DNA of 34,507 bases from Heliobacterium chlorum (GTDB lineage Bacteria > Bacillota > Desulfitobacteriia > Heliobacteriales > Heliobacteriaceae), in contig NZ_JACVHF010000028.1 in assembly GCF_014502795.1 (NCBI RefSeq), positions 1 to 34,507 on the forward strand. The letters run 5' to 3'. A program made the position numbers and the translations under genes. Below are positions 16,011 through 24,084 of the stretch, one piece after another (positions within the stretch are counted from its first letter, which is position 1; each line of letters starts with the position of its first letter). The notes under the pieces were generated by a model. The model was not told the DNA's origin and ran no database searches. It was given only the letters and a program-made list of their open reading frames with translations.

Positions 16011-17465
16011 CTAGAGACTGGGATGACCTACTTCCCGGATACTTTGCAGTTTCCCTTTTATCTTTGTAGTGGGAAGTGCATCCAAAACCAGTTCTCCCTT
16101 CCCCCCGAGAATCTCAACATAAGAACACGTGTCCTGGACATCGATAATTCCCACATCCCCCGCATCGACACCACTAATACTGGTTAGTGCACCCATGATA
16201 TCTCCCGGTCTCATTTTCGTCTTTTTTCCGGCATTGATCCGGACTCTTGTGATCTCTTTATTAAGATATTCACTTACATCCTGTTTCCGTTTCGGCTTTA
16301 CATTCCTGCTTTTCTCAAAAATCCGTTTCCCGCTTTCCACTTCTTCCATGGTTGGCAGTTCCCGCTTCGGTATCTTATACTGCACATATTCTTCTATCTC
16401 CGTTAAAAACCTGTGATCGCGAGGCGTTACGAAAGTGAGGGCAGTGCCTTCATTCCCTGCGCGGCCTGTCCTGCCTATACGATGAACATAGCTTTCAGAT
16501 TCCATCGGAACATCATAATTGATGATGAGGGCAATATCGTCAATGTGAATACCTCGTGCCACCACGTCGGTAGCAATAAGGAATCTGAATTCGCCTCTTT
16601 TGAACCTTTGAATGGTCATCAATCGCTCTCTCTGTTCCATGCCTCCATGGAGGCTGCTGCAGAGATAGTTTTTATGCTTCATTTTGCTAAATACTGCATC
16701 TACCTGCTCCCGGGTATTACAAAAAATAATACAACTTTCCGGTCTTTGGGTGTAGATAATCTTATTCAAAAGACTACTCTTGTCTTCTTCGTCTACTTCA
16801 TAATAATACTGCTCGATTTTATCGGTCGTGGGACTTTCCGATTTTACCTCGATTTTTTCGGGGTTGCGCATGTATTTATCACATATAGCAACGATTTTTT
16901 CCGGCATTGTCGCGGAGAATAACAGAGTCACCCGATTTGGGGGCAACATTTTTATAATGGCTTCAATTTGTTCAATAAATCCCATATCCAGCATCTTATC
17001 CGCTTCATCAATTACCAGATACCGAATCTCATCCAGAATGAAATTTTTTCTTTCGATATGATCGTAGGTTCTGCCGGGTGTACCTACGATGGCGTGGACC
17101 CGCTGCTTTAACTCTCGTTTTTGGAATTCTATGGGATGCTTACCATATACGGCTGCGCAGCGGATCTTTTTGAATCTCCCTATATTGGCGATATCCTGCT
17201 TGATCTGAACAGCCAATTCTCTGGTGGGAGTCAACACCAACACCTGAGGGTTCTTTTGCTCTATCTCCATCTTTTCGCAAAGAGGAATGGCAAAGGCTGC
17301 GGTCTTCCCACTGCCTGTCTGAGATTTCACGATAATATCCTTATCGTGAAGAATCAAAGGAATCGCCTGTTGCTGTACTTCTGTCAGGGTCTCAAATCCA
17401 ATGCTGTTCAAGGCTTTTACGATTTCTTCGCCAAGACCGTAGGATGCAACGCTTCTATTGTCCAT
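16011..17465 (-). CDS. dbpA: DEAD-box RNA helicase, DbpA/YxiN type
   Basis: 484 residues. Core motifs: SQTGSGKT (48-55), PTRELA (80-85), DEAD (153-156), SAT (184-186), RGIHIDD (304-310), HRIGRTGR (328-335). A C-terminal DbpA RNA-binding domain (about 405-475) carries RVRINAGKKTKMRPGDIMGAL. DbpA uses ATP hydrolysis to remodel 23S rRNA, binding hairpin 92 during 50S assembly (family knowledge). The start is ATG at 17465 with a GAGG site 8 bases upstream. The gene is visibly more AT-rich in codon use than the operon to its right, so it could have been acquired separately. Transcribed alone. Confidence 0.95.
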   Translation of the reverse strand: MDNRSVASYGLGEEIVKALNSIGFETLTEVQQQAIPLILHDKDIIVKSQTGSGKTAAFAIPLCEKMEIEQKNPQVLVLTPTRELAVQIKQDIANIGRFKKIRCAAVYGKHPIEFQKRELKQRVHAIVGTPGRTYDHIERKNFILDEIRYLVIDEADKMLDMGFIEQIEAIIKMLPPNRVTLLFSATMPEKIVAICDKYMRNPEKIEVKSESPTTDKIEQYYYEVDEEDKSSLLNKIIYTQRPESCIIFCNTREQVDAVFSKMKHKNYLCSSLHGGMEQRERLMTIQRFKRGEFRFLIATDVVARGIHIDDIALIINYDVPMESESYVHRIGRTGRAGNEGTALTFVTPRDHRFLTEIEEYVQYKIPKRELPTMEEVESGKRIFEKSRNVKPKRKQDVSEYLNKEITRVRINAGKKTKMRPGDIMGALTSISGVDAGDVGIIDVQDTCSYVEILGGKGELVLDALPTTKIKGKLQSIREVGHPSL

Positions 17466-17660
17466 GACATGAACCTCATTCTGTAACTGAGTTTATTATT
17501 CATGAATAGCATACCTGATTTTCAGTTTATCATGCGAGTATAAGTTTTGGACACGAGGCTATTTGTTTTGCGAAAAAACCAGTTTTATCGTGCAGTGAGA
17601 ACACTAATGCCTAGACAGGCGACAGTGGATTGACGTAACTGTTAGGTGAAACATAGAACA

Positions 17661-17701
17661 AAAAGGAAGCCTCAACCCTGCAGTACGCAAAGGTTGGGGC
17701 T
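17661..17701 (-). terminator. Terminator of the yjdM end of the operon
   Basis: On the minus strand AGCCCCAACC pairs with GGTTGAGGCT (one G-T pair) and is followed by TCCTTTTTG. It lies about 65 bp after the yjdM stop. The rest of 17466-17660 shows nothing recognisable. Confidence 0.75.
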
Positions 17702-17764
17702 CTATGGCCGTTTAGCGGTGGTAGATTAACCCTTCTCTTGAGACAAAGTGCAGCAATCCGCCTT

Positions 17765-18103
17765 TTATATCTTCTTAACGAATTCAGATTTTAACTTCAT
17801 AGCTCCAAAACCATCAATGTAGCAATCAATATTATGATCACCTTCAACTAGCCGTATGTTCTTAACCTTCGTGCCCATCTTCAGCGCAGAAGAACTTCCC
17901 TTTACCTTAAGATCTTTTATTACACTTACCGAATCCCCATCCTGCAGCACATTCCCATTCGCATCTTTGACAATTTTTTCTTGAATTTGTTCGGTTTCCG
18001 ATCCTGCCGTCCACTCATGGGAGCATTCCGGGCAGATCAAGAGATCCCCGTCTTCGTAAGTGTATTGGGAATTACATATTGGGCAGTTAGGCAAAGCACT
18101 CAT
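17765..18103 (-). CDS. yjdM: YjdM/PhnA-family zinc-ribbon protein
   Basis: 112 residues. N-terminal zinc ribbon with CPIC (7-10) and CPEC (24-27), then the SH3-like PhnA domain: [39 protein letters not shown] and [19 protein letters not shown]. The family was named after phosphonate metabolism, but that link is not supported and the function is unknown. The length is the family norm. It lies 60 bp after rlmH on the same strand and ends with a terminator, so it may be the last gene of the operon, although its base composition is more AT-rich than the genes before it. Confidence 0.94.
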   Translation of the reverse strand: MSALPNCPICNSQYTYEDGDLLICPECSHEWTAGSETEQIQEKIVKDANGNVLQDGDSVSVIKDLKVKGSSSALKMGTKVKNIRLVEGDHNIDCYIDGFGAMKLKSEFVKKI

Positions 18104-18163
18104 AATTTTATTTTCTCCGTTCGTTATTGTTGTTGAAAATTACAAAAACTGAAATTTTCCCCG

Positions 18164-18649
18164 TTAGCGATGATACGTTTCCCCCCGATTCACCTTAAAC
18201 CCCCGATAGACCTGCTCCAACAAAATTAACCGCACCATTTGATGAGGAAAGGTCAACTTCGACAAGGACCACTTATACTTACAGACCGCTAATACTTCCG
18301 GAGCTATTCCCAGGGTCCCGCCAATAAAGAAGACCACCTGATTCGGCCCATAAAGCTCCCAGTCCCGCATATGGGCTGCTAGGTCTTCCGTAGACCAGAG
18401 CTCGCCCCGGGGATCGAGTGCCAAACCGATAAAGTCTTTTGCGCCCGCCGCGCTGAGTAGGCGGGCGCCTTCTTTTTGTTTGATGATGTTTGCTTCCGCA
18501 TCCGAAGGGTTATCGGGCACTTTTTCGTCGGAAACTTCAATCATCTCAAAACGGGCATAGGCCCCCAGGCGTTTGATATACTCCCGGAGGCCCTCTTGCA
18601 GGTATTTTTCTTTCAGTTTTCCTACGGCGACGAGTCGCAGGTGAATCAT
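18164..18649 (-). CDS. rlmH: 23S rRNA pseudouridine-1915 N3-methyltransferase RlmH
   Basis: 161 residues. SPOUT-type methyltransferase with the C-terminal signature: FFIGGTLGIAPEVL, LSLSKLTFPHQMVRLILLEQVYR, and the terminal GETYHR. RlmH methylates pseudouridine 1915 in helix 69 of 23S rRNA on assembled 70S ribosomes, using S-adenosylmethionine. The start ATG (18647-18649) overlaps the stop of the upstream gene as ATGA, so translation is coupled. An in-frame extension to 18694 is not needed, because known RlmH proteins begin at this methionine. Its place after walJ and htrA matches the order near the Bacillus origin. Confidence 0.97.
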   Translation of the reverse strand: MIHLRLVAVGKLKEKYLQEGLREYIKRLGAYARFEMIEVSDEKVPDNPSDAEANIIKQKEGARLLSAAGAKDFIGLALDPRGELWSTEDLAAHMRDWELYGPNQVVFFIGGTLGIAPEVLAVCKYKWSLSKLTFPHQMVRLILLEQVYRGFKVNRGETYHR

Positions 18650-19650
18650 GGATGTAACAGTCCTTTGATCGAGGCGAAGCCGATGACTTGCCATCCCTGA
18701 CTCGCCATAACGCCGTTACCGTGGCGGACGTTCGCCATAACGAGCAGATATCTTTCCTGGGTATCGGCATTGCGAACGATGAGCTGAGCACCAGAGGCGT
18801 CTTGGGCCTGACCGATGGGCTGCGGGCTCATCAGATCGCGGAGGGTCACGTTGGACACTTCCCAGCTTCCGCCTTTCCCAGCGAGATCCTTGATGGTTTT
18901 ATCGGTGACGGCTTCCAGAGGATCGCTCTTTTTCGCCCAAGGGCCATCTATGGCTTCTTTGCGGCCGAATTTCAAGTCTGTCAAGAATCCTTTGGCGGCG
19001 CTAACCACTTTGGAGGTTTGTGGGCTGTCTACAAAGGAACCGCTGCCGACGACCTTCCAGCCTTCTTTCGTCTTTTGAAGATCCCAGGCATGGCCACCGG
19101 GTACTTTTTTATCGCCGACGGTGACCATGTAGTCGAAGACGACTTCGGCACGGTTGCCGTTTACATCGATTTTGTAGGGAGTGACTTGAACTTGGGGATC
19201 GCCTTTAAAGGATGCCCGGACTTGTTTGCTGATGTTTCCGAGGATGAGCTGTTCTTCTTCCAAGGCATCGGTGTTGCCATTTTGGCCGAAGGATTTTTCA
19301 AGGATTTTGGGGTCGTTTTTGACGATCGCCGTAAAACGGTTTTTCAGCGCTTCTTTGACCGCGTTCAAAACTTCCGTTTCGGCTATCGTCTTCGGTTCAA
19401 CGAACTGCATCTCCTGGGCCGCTTGAGCACCTTGATAGGCGACCATGGGCATATGGGCAAATGTCAGTAATCCAGTGAGGAGCAGCGAGGCAGGCACCCA
19501 GCCCCAGGGACTCGGTTTTGACTTGGGCGCGTTGCCCTGTCCGTGATCGTGGCTATGGTCTTGCCCGTGGTCATGACCGTGGTCTTGTGCATGGTTCTGG
19601 CCGTGGCTGTGGTCGTCATGACCGGCCGGGCCGTGCAGATCTTGTGCCAT
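18646..19650 (-). CDS. His-rich single-pass membrane protein of unknown function
   Basis: 334 residues; not recognised as a named family. Residues 1-37 carry 11 histidines in an HG/HD/HS-rich tail resembling metal-binding segments of nickel or zinc chaperones. A proline-containing linker and one TM helix (about 49-71) follow. The remaining 260 residues, probably outside the cell, contain two segments that look like NTF2/DUF4878-type small domains (NRAEVVFDYMVTVGDKKV...KTKEGWKVVGSGSF, and ...YLLVMANVRHGNGVMASQGWQVIGF). The start is ATG at 19650 after AAAGGGTGG. It sits between htrA and rlmH with a 4-base overlap to rlmH. Envelope stress or metal handling with HtrA is a guess from position only. 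Confidence 0.85.
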   Translation of the reverse strand: MAQDLHGPAGHDDHSHGQNHAQDHGHDHGQDHSHDHGQGNAPKSKPSPWGWVPASLLLTGLLTFAHMPMVAYQGAQAAQEMQFVEPKTIAETEVLNAVKEALKNRFTAIVKNDPKILEKSFGQNGNTDALEEEQLILGNISKQVRASFKGDPQVQVTPYKIDVNGNRAEVVFDYMVTVGDKKVPGGHAWDLQKTKEGWKVVGSGSFVDSPQTSKVVSAAKGFLTDLKFGRKEAIDGPWAKKSDPLEAVTDKTIKDLAGKGGSWEVSNVTLRDLMSPQPIGQAQDASGAQLIVRNADTQERYLLVMANVRHGNGVMASQGWQVIGFASIKGLLHP

Positions 19651-19728
19651 GATGTGAATCCACCCTTTTCTTATACGCTTTATCTCTCTTGTCTTAGATC
19701 TTCTCTCAGGGAAAACCGACCCAGTTCA

Positions 19729-20880
19729 TTACTGGGCCAGTTCTCCGAGCGTGACGGGAACGGTCAGTTTTTGTTGTTCCCGGACGATGGTCACGTTGAC
19801 CGTATCGCCGACTTTATAGTTAAACATTTCCCGCTGCAGGTCTGTACGGTTTTGAATTTGCTTGTCGTTAAGGGCGATGATGATATCGTTGTTTTGCAAT
19901 CCTGCACTCGCCGCTGGGCCGCCTGGGGACGGTTTGATGACGACACCGTAATCGACGATCAGGTTGTACTGGGCAGCCAGTTCTTTGTCCACATCCAGCA
20001 CCAGGGTGACGCCTAGAGCAGCTCGGGTGACTTTGCCTTTCGAGCGCAGTTCATTGACGATGGACATAACCGTGTTCGAGGGGATGGCAAAGCCCATGCC
20101 TTCAAAGCCTTGAACGGCGATCTTGATCGAGTTGATGCCAATGACTTCTCCGTTGGCATTTAAGAGGGCGCCGCCGGAGTTACCAGGGTTGATGGCGGCG
20201 TCGGTTTGAATCAAGTTCACGGCGACGCTGCCTTCCGGCGAGTTCAATTGCCGGTTGAGGCCGGAGACGATTCCGGAAGTGACGGAACCGGCAAATTCGC
20301 GGCCGCCGGGGTTACCAATAGCGATGGCCAGCTCGCCGACTTTCACCTTGGATGAGTCGCCGAATTTGGCGACAGGCAGGTTCTCTAGGTCGATTTTGAT
20401 GACAGCTAGGTCTGACCGTGGATCGGTGCCGATCAGTTTGGCCGGAGCAGTCCGCCCATCAGGCAGGTTGACAGCCAGTTCGGCAGCGTTTTCGACGACG
20501 TGGTTGTTGGTGACGATGTAGCCTGCGCCGTCAAAAATCACACCAGAGCCGGTACCCGCTTCTTCAACACGGGATGAGCGGAAGAATTGGCGCACTTTCA
20601 CCCGGTTGGAGATACCGACGACGGCAGGACCGACCGATTGAGCCACTTGCACGACCCGGTTCGTTTCGGAACCGACTTTCGTCGGATCGGTCAGTTGAGG
20701 CGGCAATGCGTAGCCCGACGGTGCTGGGTTGCTCGGCGACGGCGGTGTCGCTTTTGGGGCAAAATACTGAGAGATGTAGCCGCCGAGGATGGCGGCAATG
20801 AGTGCCACCGCGAAGTAGGATAGAAGTCCTCGCCGGCGGGGCGGTTGGCGATTGGGCCCCTGTTCCTCGAAGTGATTCAC
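19729..20880 (-). CDS. htrA: HtrA/DegP-like membrane-anchored serine protease
   Basis: 383 residues. Short cytoplasmic tail, signal anchor (about 20-40), Pro-rich linker, then a trypsin-fold S1C protease with a complete triad: H127 in VTNNHVVENA, D157 in DPRSDLAVIKID, S235 in NPGNSGGALLN. One PDZ domain follows (about 285-375). It degrades or refolds damaged envelope proteins (family knowledge). The start is GTG at 20880 with GGGGGAG 6 bases upstream; there is no nearby ATG. Only one PDZ is present, as in Bacillus HtrA proteins. It sits 36 bp after walJ in the operon. Confidence 0.97.
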   Translation of the reverse strand: MNHFEEQGPNRQPPRRRGLLSYFAVALIAAILGGYISQYFAPKATPPSPSNPAPSGYALPPQLTDPTKVGSETNRVVQVAQSVGPAVVGISNRVKVRQFFRSSRVEEAGTGSGVIFDGAGYIVTNNHVVENAAELAVNLPDGRTAPAKLIGTDPRSDLAVIKIDLENLPVAKFGDSSKVKVGELAIAIGNPGGREFAGSVTSGIVSGLNRQLNSPEGSVAVNLIQTDAAINPGNSGGALLNANGEVIGINSIKIAVQGFEGMGFAIPSNTVMSIVNELRSKGKVTRAALGVTLVLDVDKELAAQYNLIVDYGVVIKPSPGGPAASAGLQNNDIIIALNDKQIQNRTDLQREMFNYKVGDTVNVTIVREQQKLTVPVTLGELAQ

Positions 20881-20916
20881 AGTTCGCTCCCCCGTTCCTT
20901 TGAAGTCTGATCTTAC

Positions 20917-21819
20917 CTATATTTCCTCTAGCTGATGCGCCTCATACCGAGGCGCTACAGCTAGGCGGATGCGTTCCCGCGGTTTCTGCGGTTCCTTGTC
21001 CGGCATACCGGGCCAGCGCAAGCAGCATTGTTCCGCTACTGTCCGGACGTTTTCTAAGCCGACGACAGCCGGAATGTCGGCAGCCGTCATTTCCACCTCA
21101 TGGCCTCGTTCGGTGAGGATGGACTCGACCGTCTGCAGGGCCACATGAGGGTTGTTGTTTTCGGCGCTTAAGTGGGCTAAGATGATCTGCCGGGTGCCGC
21201 CGTCACAGAGTTTGGCCAGGGCTTCCCCGCAGACTGGGTTGGATAAATGGCCTTTTTCGCTGGCGATGCGCCGCTTCAGATGGGGCGGATAGGGGCCGTA
21301 TTGTAGCATGTGGGGATCGTGGTTGGCCTCGAAGATGAGGCCTTCACAGCCCATGAGGCGGCGTCCCATCCCCCGGGTGACGTAGCCGGCATCGGTGGCG
21401 AGGCCGACCCGTTTTTCCCCGTCGCTGACGGTGATGCCGATCGATTGGCGGGCATCATGGGGGGTGGGGAAAATTTCGACATCTACGTCCTTGATGGCGA
21501 TCTTGCAGTCGCTGTCGACGACACGGACCTGTTCTTCGGGCACTTTGCCGATGCATCCGGCCATGCCCTCCCAGGTGCCTTCGGTGGCGTAGACAGGCAG
21601 TTTATAGCGGCGGGCGAGGACGCCGACGCCGCGAACGTGGTCGATATGTTCATGGGTGACGACGACCGCGTCGATGCGCTTCGGATCGACACCGACGGCC
21701 GAGAGGCCTTTTTCCACTTGTTTTCCCGTTAACCCGGCGTCCACGAGGATCCGGGTGTCGTTGCCTTCGATATAGGAGCAATTGCCGCTCGAGCCGCTGG
21801 CGATGGTCGTATAGCGCAT
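20917..21819 (-). CDS. walJ: WalJ/YycJ-like metallo-beta-lactamase-fold hydrolase
   Basis: 300 residues. MBL fold with the dinuclear-metal motif THEHIDH (55-61) and further metal ligands in TPHDARQSIGI and EANHD. The N-terminus TTIASGSSGNCSYIE is typical of YycJ/WalJ. In Bacillus, WalJ links cell-wall control to replication and is thought to be a nuclease-type MBL enzyme. The start is ATG at 21819 after GGAGGT; a longer in-frame form begins within the preceding gene. It is separated by one base from the methyltransferase gene stop. The walRK two-component genes that precede it in Bacillus are absent here. Confidence 0.93.
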   Translation of the reverse strand: MRYTTIASGSSGNCSYIEGNDTRILVDAGLTGKQVEKGLSAVGVDPKRIDAVVVTHEHIDHVRGVGVLARRYKLPVYATEGTWEGMAGCIGKVPEEQVRVVDSDCKIAIKDVDVEIFPTPHDARQSIGITVSDGEKRVGLATDAGYVTRGMGRRLMGCEGLIFEANHDPHMLQYGPYPPHLKRRIASEKGHLSNPVCGEALAKLCDGGTRQIILAHLSAENNNPHVALQTVESILTERGHEVEMTAADIPAVVGLENVRTVAEQCCLRWPGMPDKEPQKPRERIRLAVAPRYEAHQLEEI

Positions 21820-21820
21820 G

Positions 21821-22441
21821 TTACCTCCGGCGCCACCGGTGTATCCGGATGGCATAGTCTTTCTGATCCAGATGAACGGGGATTTCCGTCAGGGAGTTTT
21901 CCCAGTCATCTGGGGAAAAGCGGGCAAAAAACTGCTTCGCCCAGTCGCGTCCCGGATCGGAGAAGATGAACTCGCCGCCAGGGGCGAGATGCTTATGAAC
22001 GATCGTCTCTAAGCTGCCATGGAGGTCTTTTTCATAGAGGATGTCAGAGCCGATGATCGTCGAAAAGGCGCCCAGTTCCGGGAACTGGCGCCAGTCGGCC
22101 TCGATGCGCTCCGTCGATTGGTCGTTTTGGGAGGCGTTTTGTCCAGCCAGAGATAGGGCTTGCGGGATGAAGTCGGTCTGGGTGACTTGGGCACCCTTTT
22201 TAGCGGCGATGATGCCCGACAAGCCGAGACCACAGCCGAGTTCCAGCACCGTTTTGTCCTGCAGGTTCACCTCATGCCAGAGGTAGGCGGCCAAACCGAC
22301 GGCAGAGGGCCACAATTCGGCCCAGAAGGGCAGTTCATCCACTTCCTGGGCAGCTGCGATCAGGTCTTCAATGTTTGTGATACGGGTGAAGGTGAGCACC
22401 GGTCCTCCGGGCACACGTACCGGTTGTGTCTCGAGCTGCAA
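21821..22441 (-). CDS. Class I SAM-dependent methyltransferase (METTL21/Nnt1-like)
   Basis: 206 residues. Motif I VLELGCGLGLSG (65-76), acidic end of strand 2 TQTD (87-90), and the family-specific FWAELWPSAVGLAAYL (39-54) that marks the lysine-methyltransferase-like Methyltransf_16 group. It may methylate protein lysines, but the substrate is unknown. The likely start is TTG at 22441. A GTG at 22399 preceded by GGAGGA is an alternative that would remove 14 residues. It is the first gene of the walJ-htrA-rlmH operon, with three DnaA-box-like elements just upstream. Confidence 0.88.
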   Translation of the reverse strand: MQLETQPVRVPGGPVLTFTRITNIEDLIAAAQEVDELPFWAELWPSAVGLAAYLWHEVNLQDKTVLELGCGLGLSGIIAAKKGAQVTQTDFIPQALSLAGQNASQNDQSTERIEADWRQFPELGAFSTIIGSDILYEKDLHGSLETIVHKHLAPGGEFIFSDPGRDWAKQFFARFSPDDWENSLTEIPVHLDQKDYAIRIHRWRRR

Positions 22442-22470
22442 TGGGGTCCCTGCCTTCCTGGCGCTTTACC

Positions 22471-22501
22471 TGTGAATAATTTGTGAATAACCTGTGGGTA
22501 A
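22471..22501 (-). promoter_or_regulatory. Cluster of three phased DnaA-box-like elements
   Basis: On the minus strand: TTATTCACA (22471-22479), TTATTCACA (22482-22490) and TTACCCACA (22493-22501). The first two fit the relaxed DnaA-box consensus TTWTNCACA; the third differs at one position. Starts are exactly 11 bp apart, so all face one side of the helix. They lie between murA and the methyltransferase gene, 30 bp before its start codon. Confidence 0.6.
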
Positions 22502-22637
22502 GTATGACTTCGTTTTATAGATAGAAAGGTATCGTAAGGGAGGCATATCAAAATAGTTCGTACGGCTTTCGGCTTTTGGGAGTATCTATACGGAGGAATT
22601 CCGCGTTGAATCGCAACTCTTAGATGAGTTATGGCGA

Positions 22638-23903
22638 TCAGAGAATCCGGCGGATTCTGGCACCGAGAGACGTCAGCTTAGCCTCGATGTGCTCATAGCC
22701 CCGCTCCACGTGGCTCATGCCGCAGATCTCCGTTTCGCCTTCGGCCATCAGACCTGCGATGATCAAGGCAGCACCCGCTCGCAGGTCCGTCGCTTTCACT
22801 TCGGCGCTGGAGAGCTTGTCAACGCCGTCGATGACGGCGGTGCGCCCTTCAATTTTAATCTGGGCGCCCATGCGCTGCAGCTCGTCGACGACACGTAGGC
22901 GGTTTTCGTAGACGTTTTCCACGATGAGGCTGATCCCTTTGACGGTGGTGAGCAATGCCATCAGTTGGGACTGCATGTCAGTGGGAAATCCGGGATAGGG
23001 CAGTGTCTTCACATCGACAGGCCGGAAAGGGCCTCGACCGTCGACGAGGATCTTATCGTCCCCTTCTTCCACCTTGATGCCGATCTCACGCAGTTTCGCC
23101 GTGATGGAATGGAGGTGGGTGGGGATGACGTTTTCGACGATAACCCGACCATGGGTGGCCGCCGCAGCCACCATATAGGAACCGGCTTCGATCCGGTCGG
23201 GGATGACAGAATAGCGAGTCCCTCGCAGTTCGTTGACACCGTCGATACGGATGAGGTCTGTCCCGGCCCCCCGGATGCGGGCGCCCATGGCGTTTAAGAA
23301 GTTGGCCAGGTCGACGATTTCCGGTTCCTTGGCGCAGTTTTCAATGATGGTCTGTCCTTTGGCTAAGGTGGCAGCCATCATGATATTTTCGGTCGCACCA
23401 ACGGAGGGAAAATCTAAGTAAATTTTTCCGCCAGTCAGGCGCTTGCCGCCGCCTTGGATGCCGCCCAGGATGTACCCATGTTCAATCTTCAGATCGGCGC
23501 CGAGGCCGGAGATGCCTTTAATATGTAAGTCCATGGGCCGGGTGCCGATGTTGTCTCCACCCGGCAGGGCCACCTCCGCCCAGCCAAAACGGCCGATCAG
23601 CGGACCGAGGAGCAAATTCGATGCCCGGACTTTTTTTGCGAGTATGTATGAAGATCTGCAATTGATGGAGTCAGGGACGTTCATGCGAATGACACCCGGT
23701 TCGAGCCACTGAGCGTCTCCGCCCATGTCCCGCAGGATGTCCATCATCACATCAACGTCACTAATTTGTGGAATATTCTCTAAGACCGTCTCGCCGCTAG
23801 CCAAAAAACAGGCTGCCATGACGGTGAGGGTAGCATTTTTGGCGCCACTGATAGGCACTCGCCCTTCAAGGGGTATTCCCCCCTGAATGATCAGCTTTCC
23901 CAA
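22638..23903 (-). CDS. murA: UDP-N-acetylglucosamine 1-carboxyvinyltransferase MurA (Cys-to-Asp variant)
   Basis: 421 residues. It transfers enolpyruvate from PEP to UDP-GlcNAc, the first committed step of peptidoglycan synthesis. EPT fold with GAKNA (K22), [15 protein letters not shown] (93-107), [10 protein letters not shown] and [12 protein letters not shown]. The catalytic loop reads [11 protein letters not shown]: Asp117 replaces the usual Cys, a change known from mycobacterial MurA to give fosfomycin resistance with retained activity. The start is TTG at 23903 after AAAGGGGA, matching the usual MurA N-terminus; the in-frame ATG at 23963 lacks a ribosome site. The gene lies alone between the walJ operon and a peptidase gene. 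Confidence 0.96.
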   Translation of the reverse strand: MGKLIIQGGIPLEGRVPISGAKNATLTVMAACFLASGETVLENIPQISDVDVMMDILRDMGGDAQWLEPGVIRMNVPDSINCRSSYILAKKVRASNLLLGPLIGRFGWAEVALPGGDNIGTRPMDLHIKGISGLGADLKIEHGYILGGIQGGGKRLTGGKIYLDFPSVGATENIMMAATLAKGQTIIENCAKEPEIVDLANFLNAMGARIRGAGTDLIRIDGVNELRGTRYSVIPDRIEAGSYMVAAAATHGRVIVENVIPTHLHSITAKLREIGIKVEEGDDKILVDGRGPFRPVDVKTLPYPGFPTDMQSQLMALLTTVKGISLIVENVYENRLRVVDELQRMGAQIKIEGRTAVIDGVDKLSSAEVKATDLRAGAALIIAGLMAEGETEICGMSHVERGYEHIEAKLTSLGARIRRIL

Positions 23904-24010
23904 CGGGCATCGTTCCCCTTTCGTTTGAGGCATCGGCCGATGTGAACACAGCGATTTTGCCAATGCTTTTTCAATAATTCTCGCCCTTGCGCCGGATTCC
24001 TGCTATGTGT

Positions 24011-24045
24011 AAAAAAAGGCTTTACCGAAAATTCGGCAAGCCTTT
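24011..24045 (-). terminator. Terminator of the peptidase-MA gene
   Basis: Minus strand AAAGGCT...CCGAA/TTCGG...AGCCTTT hairpin followed by a long T run (complement of AAAAAAA at 24011-24017). Confidence 0.85.
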
Positions 24046-24084
24046 ACAGAGGTTCATCAACGCAAGACTTCTATACCGATGAGT

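Noticed and set aside
18688..19470. 260-residue plus-strand frame opposite the His-rich protein gene
   Set aside because: Shadow frame; the minus frame has a ribosome site, a TM helix and an ATGA overlap with rlmH.
19535..19645. Short tandem repeats suggesting a CRISPR or satellite
   Set aside because: They are in-frame HG/HD codon repeats encoding the His-rich tail, irregular in length and without spacers.
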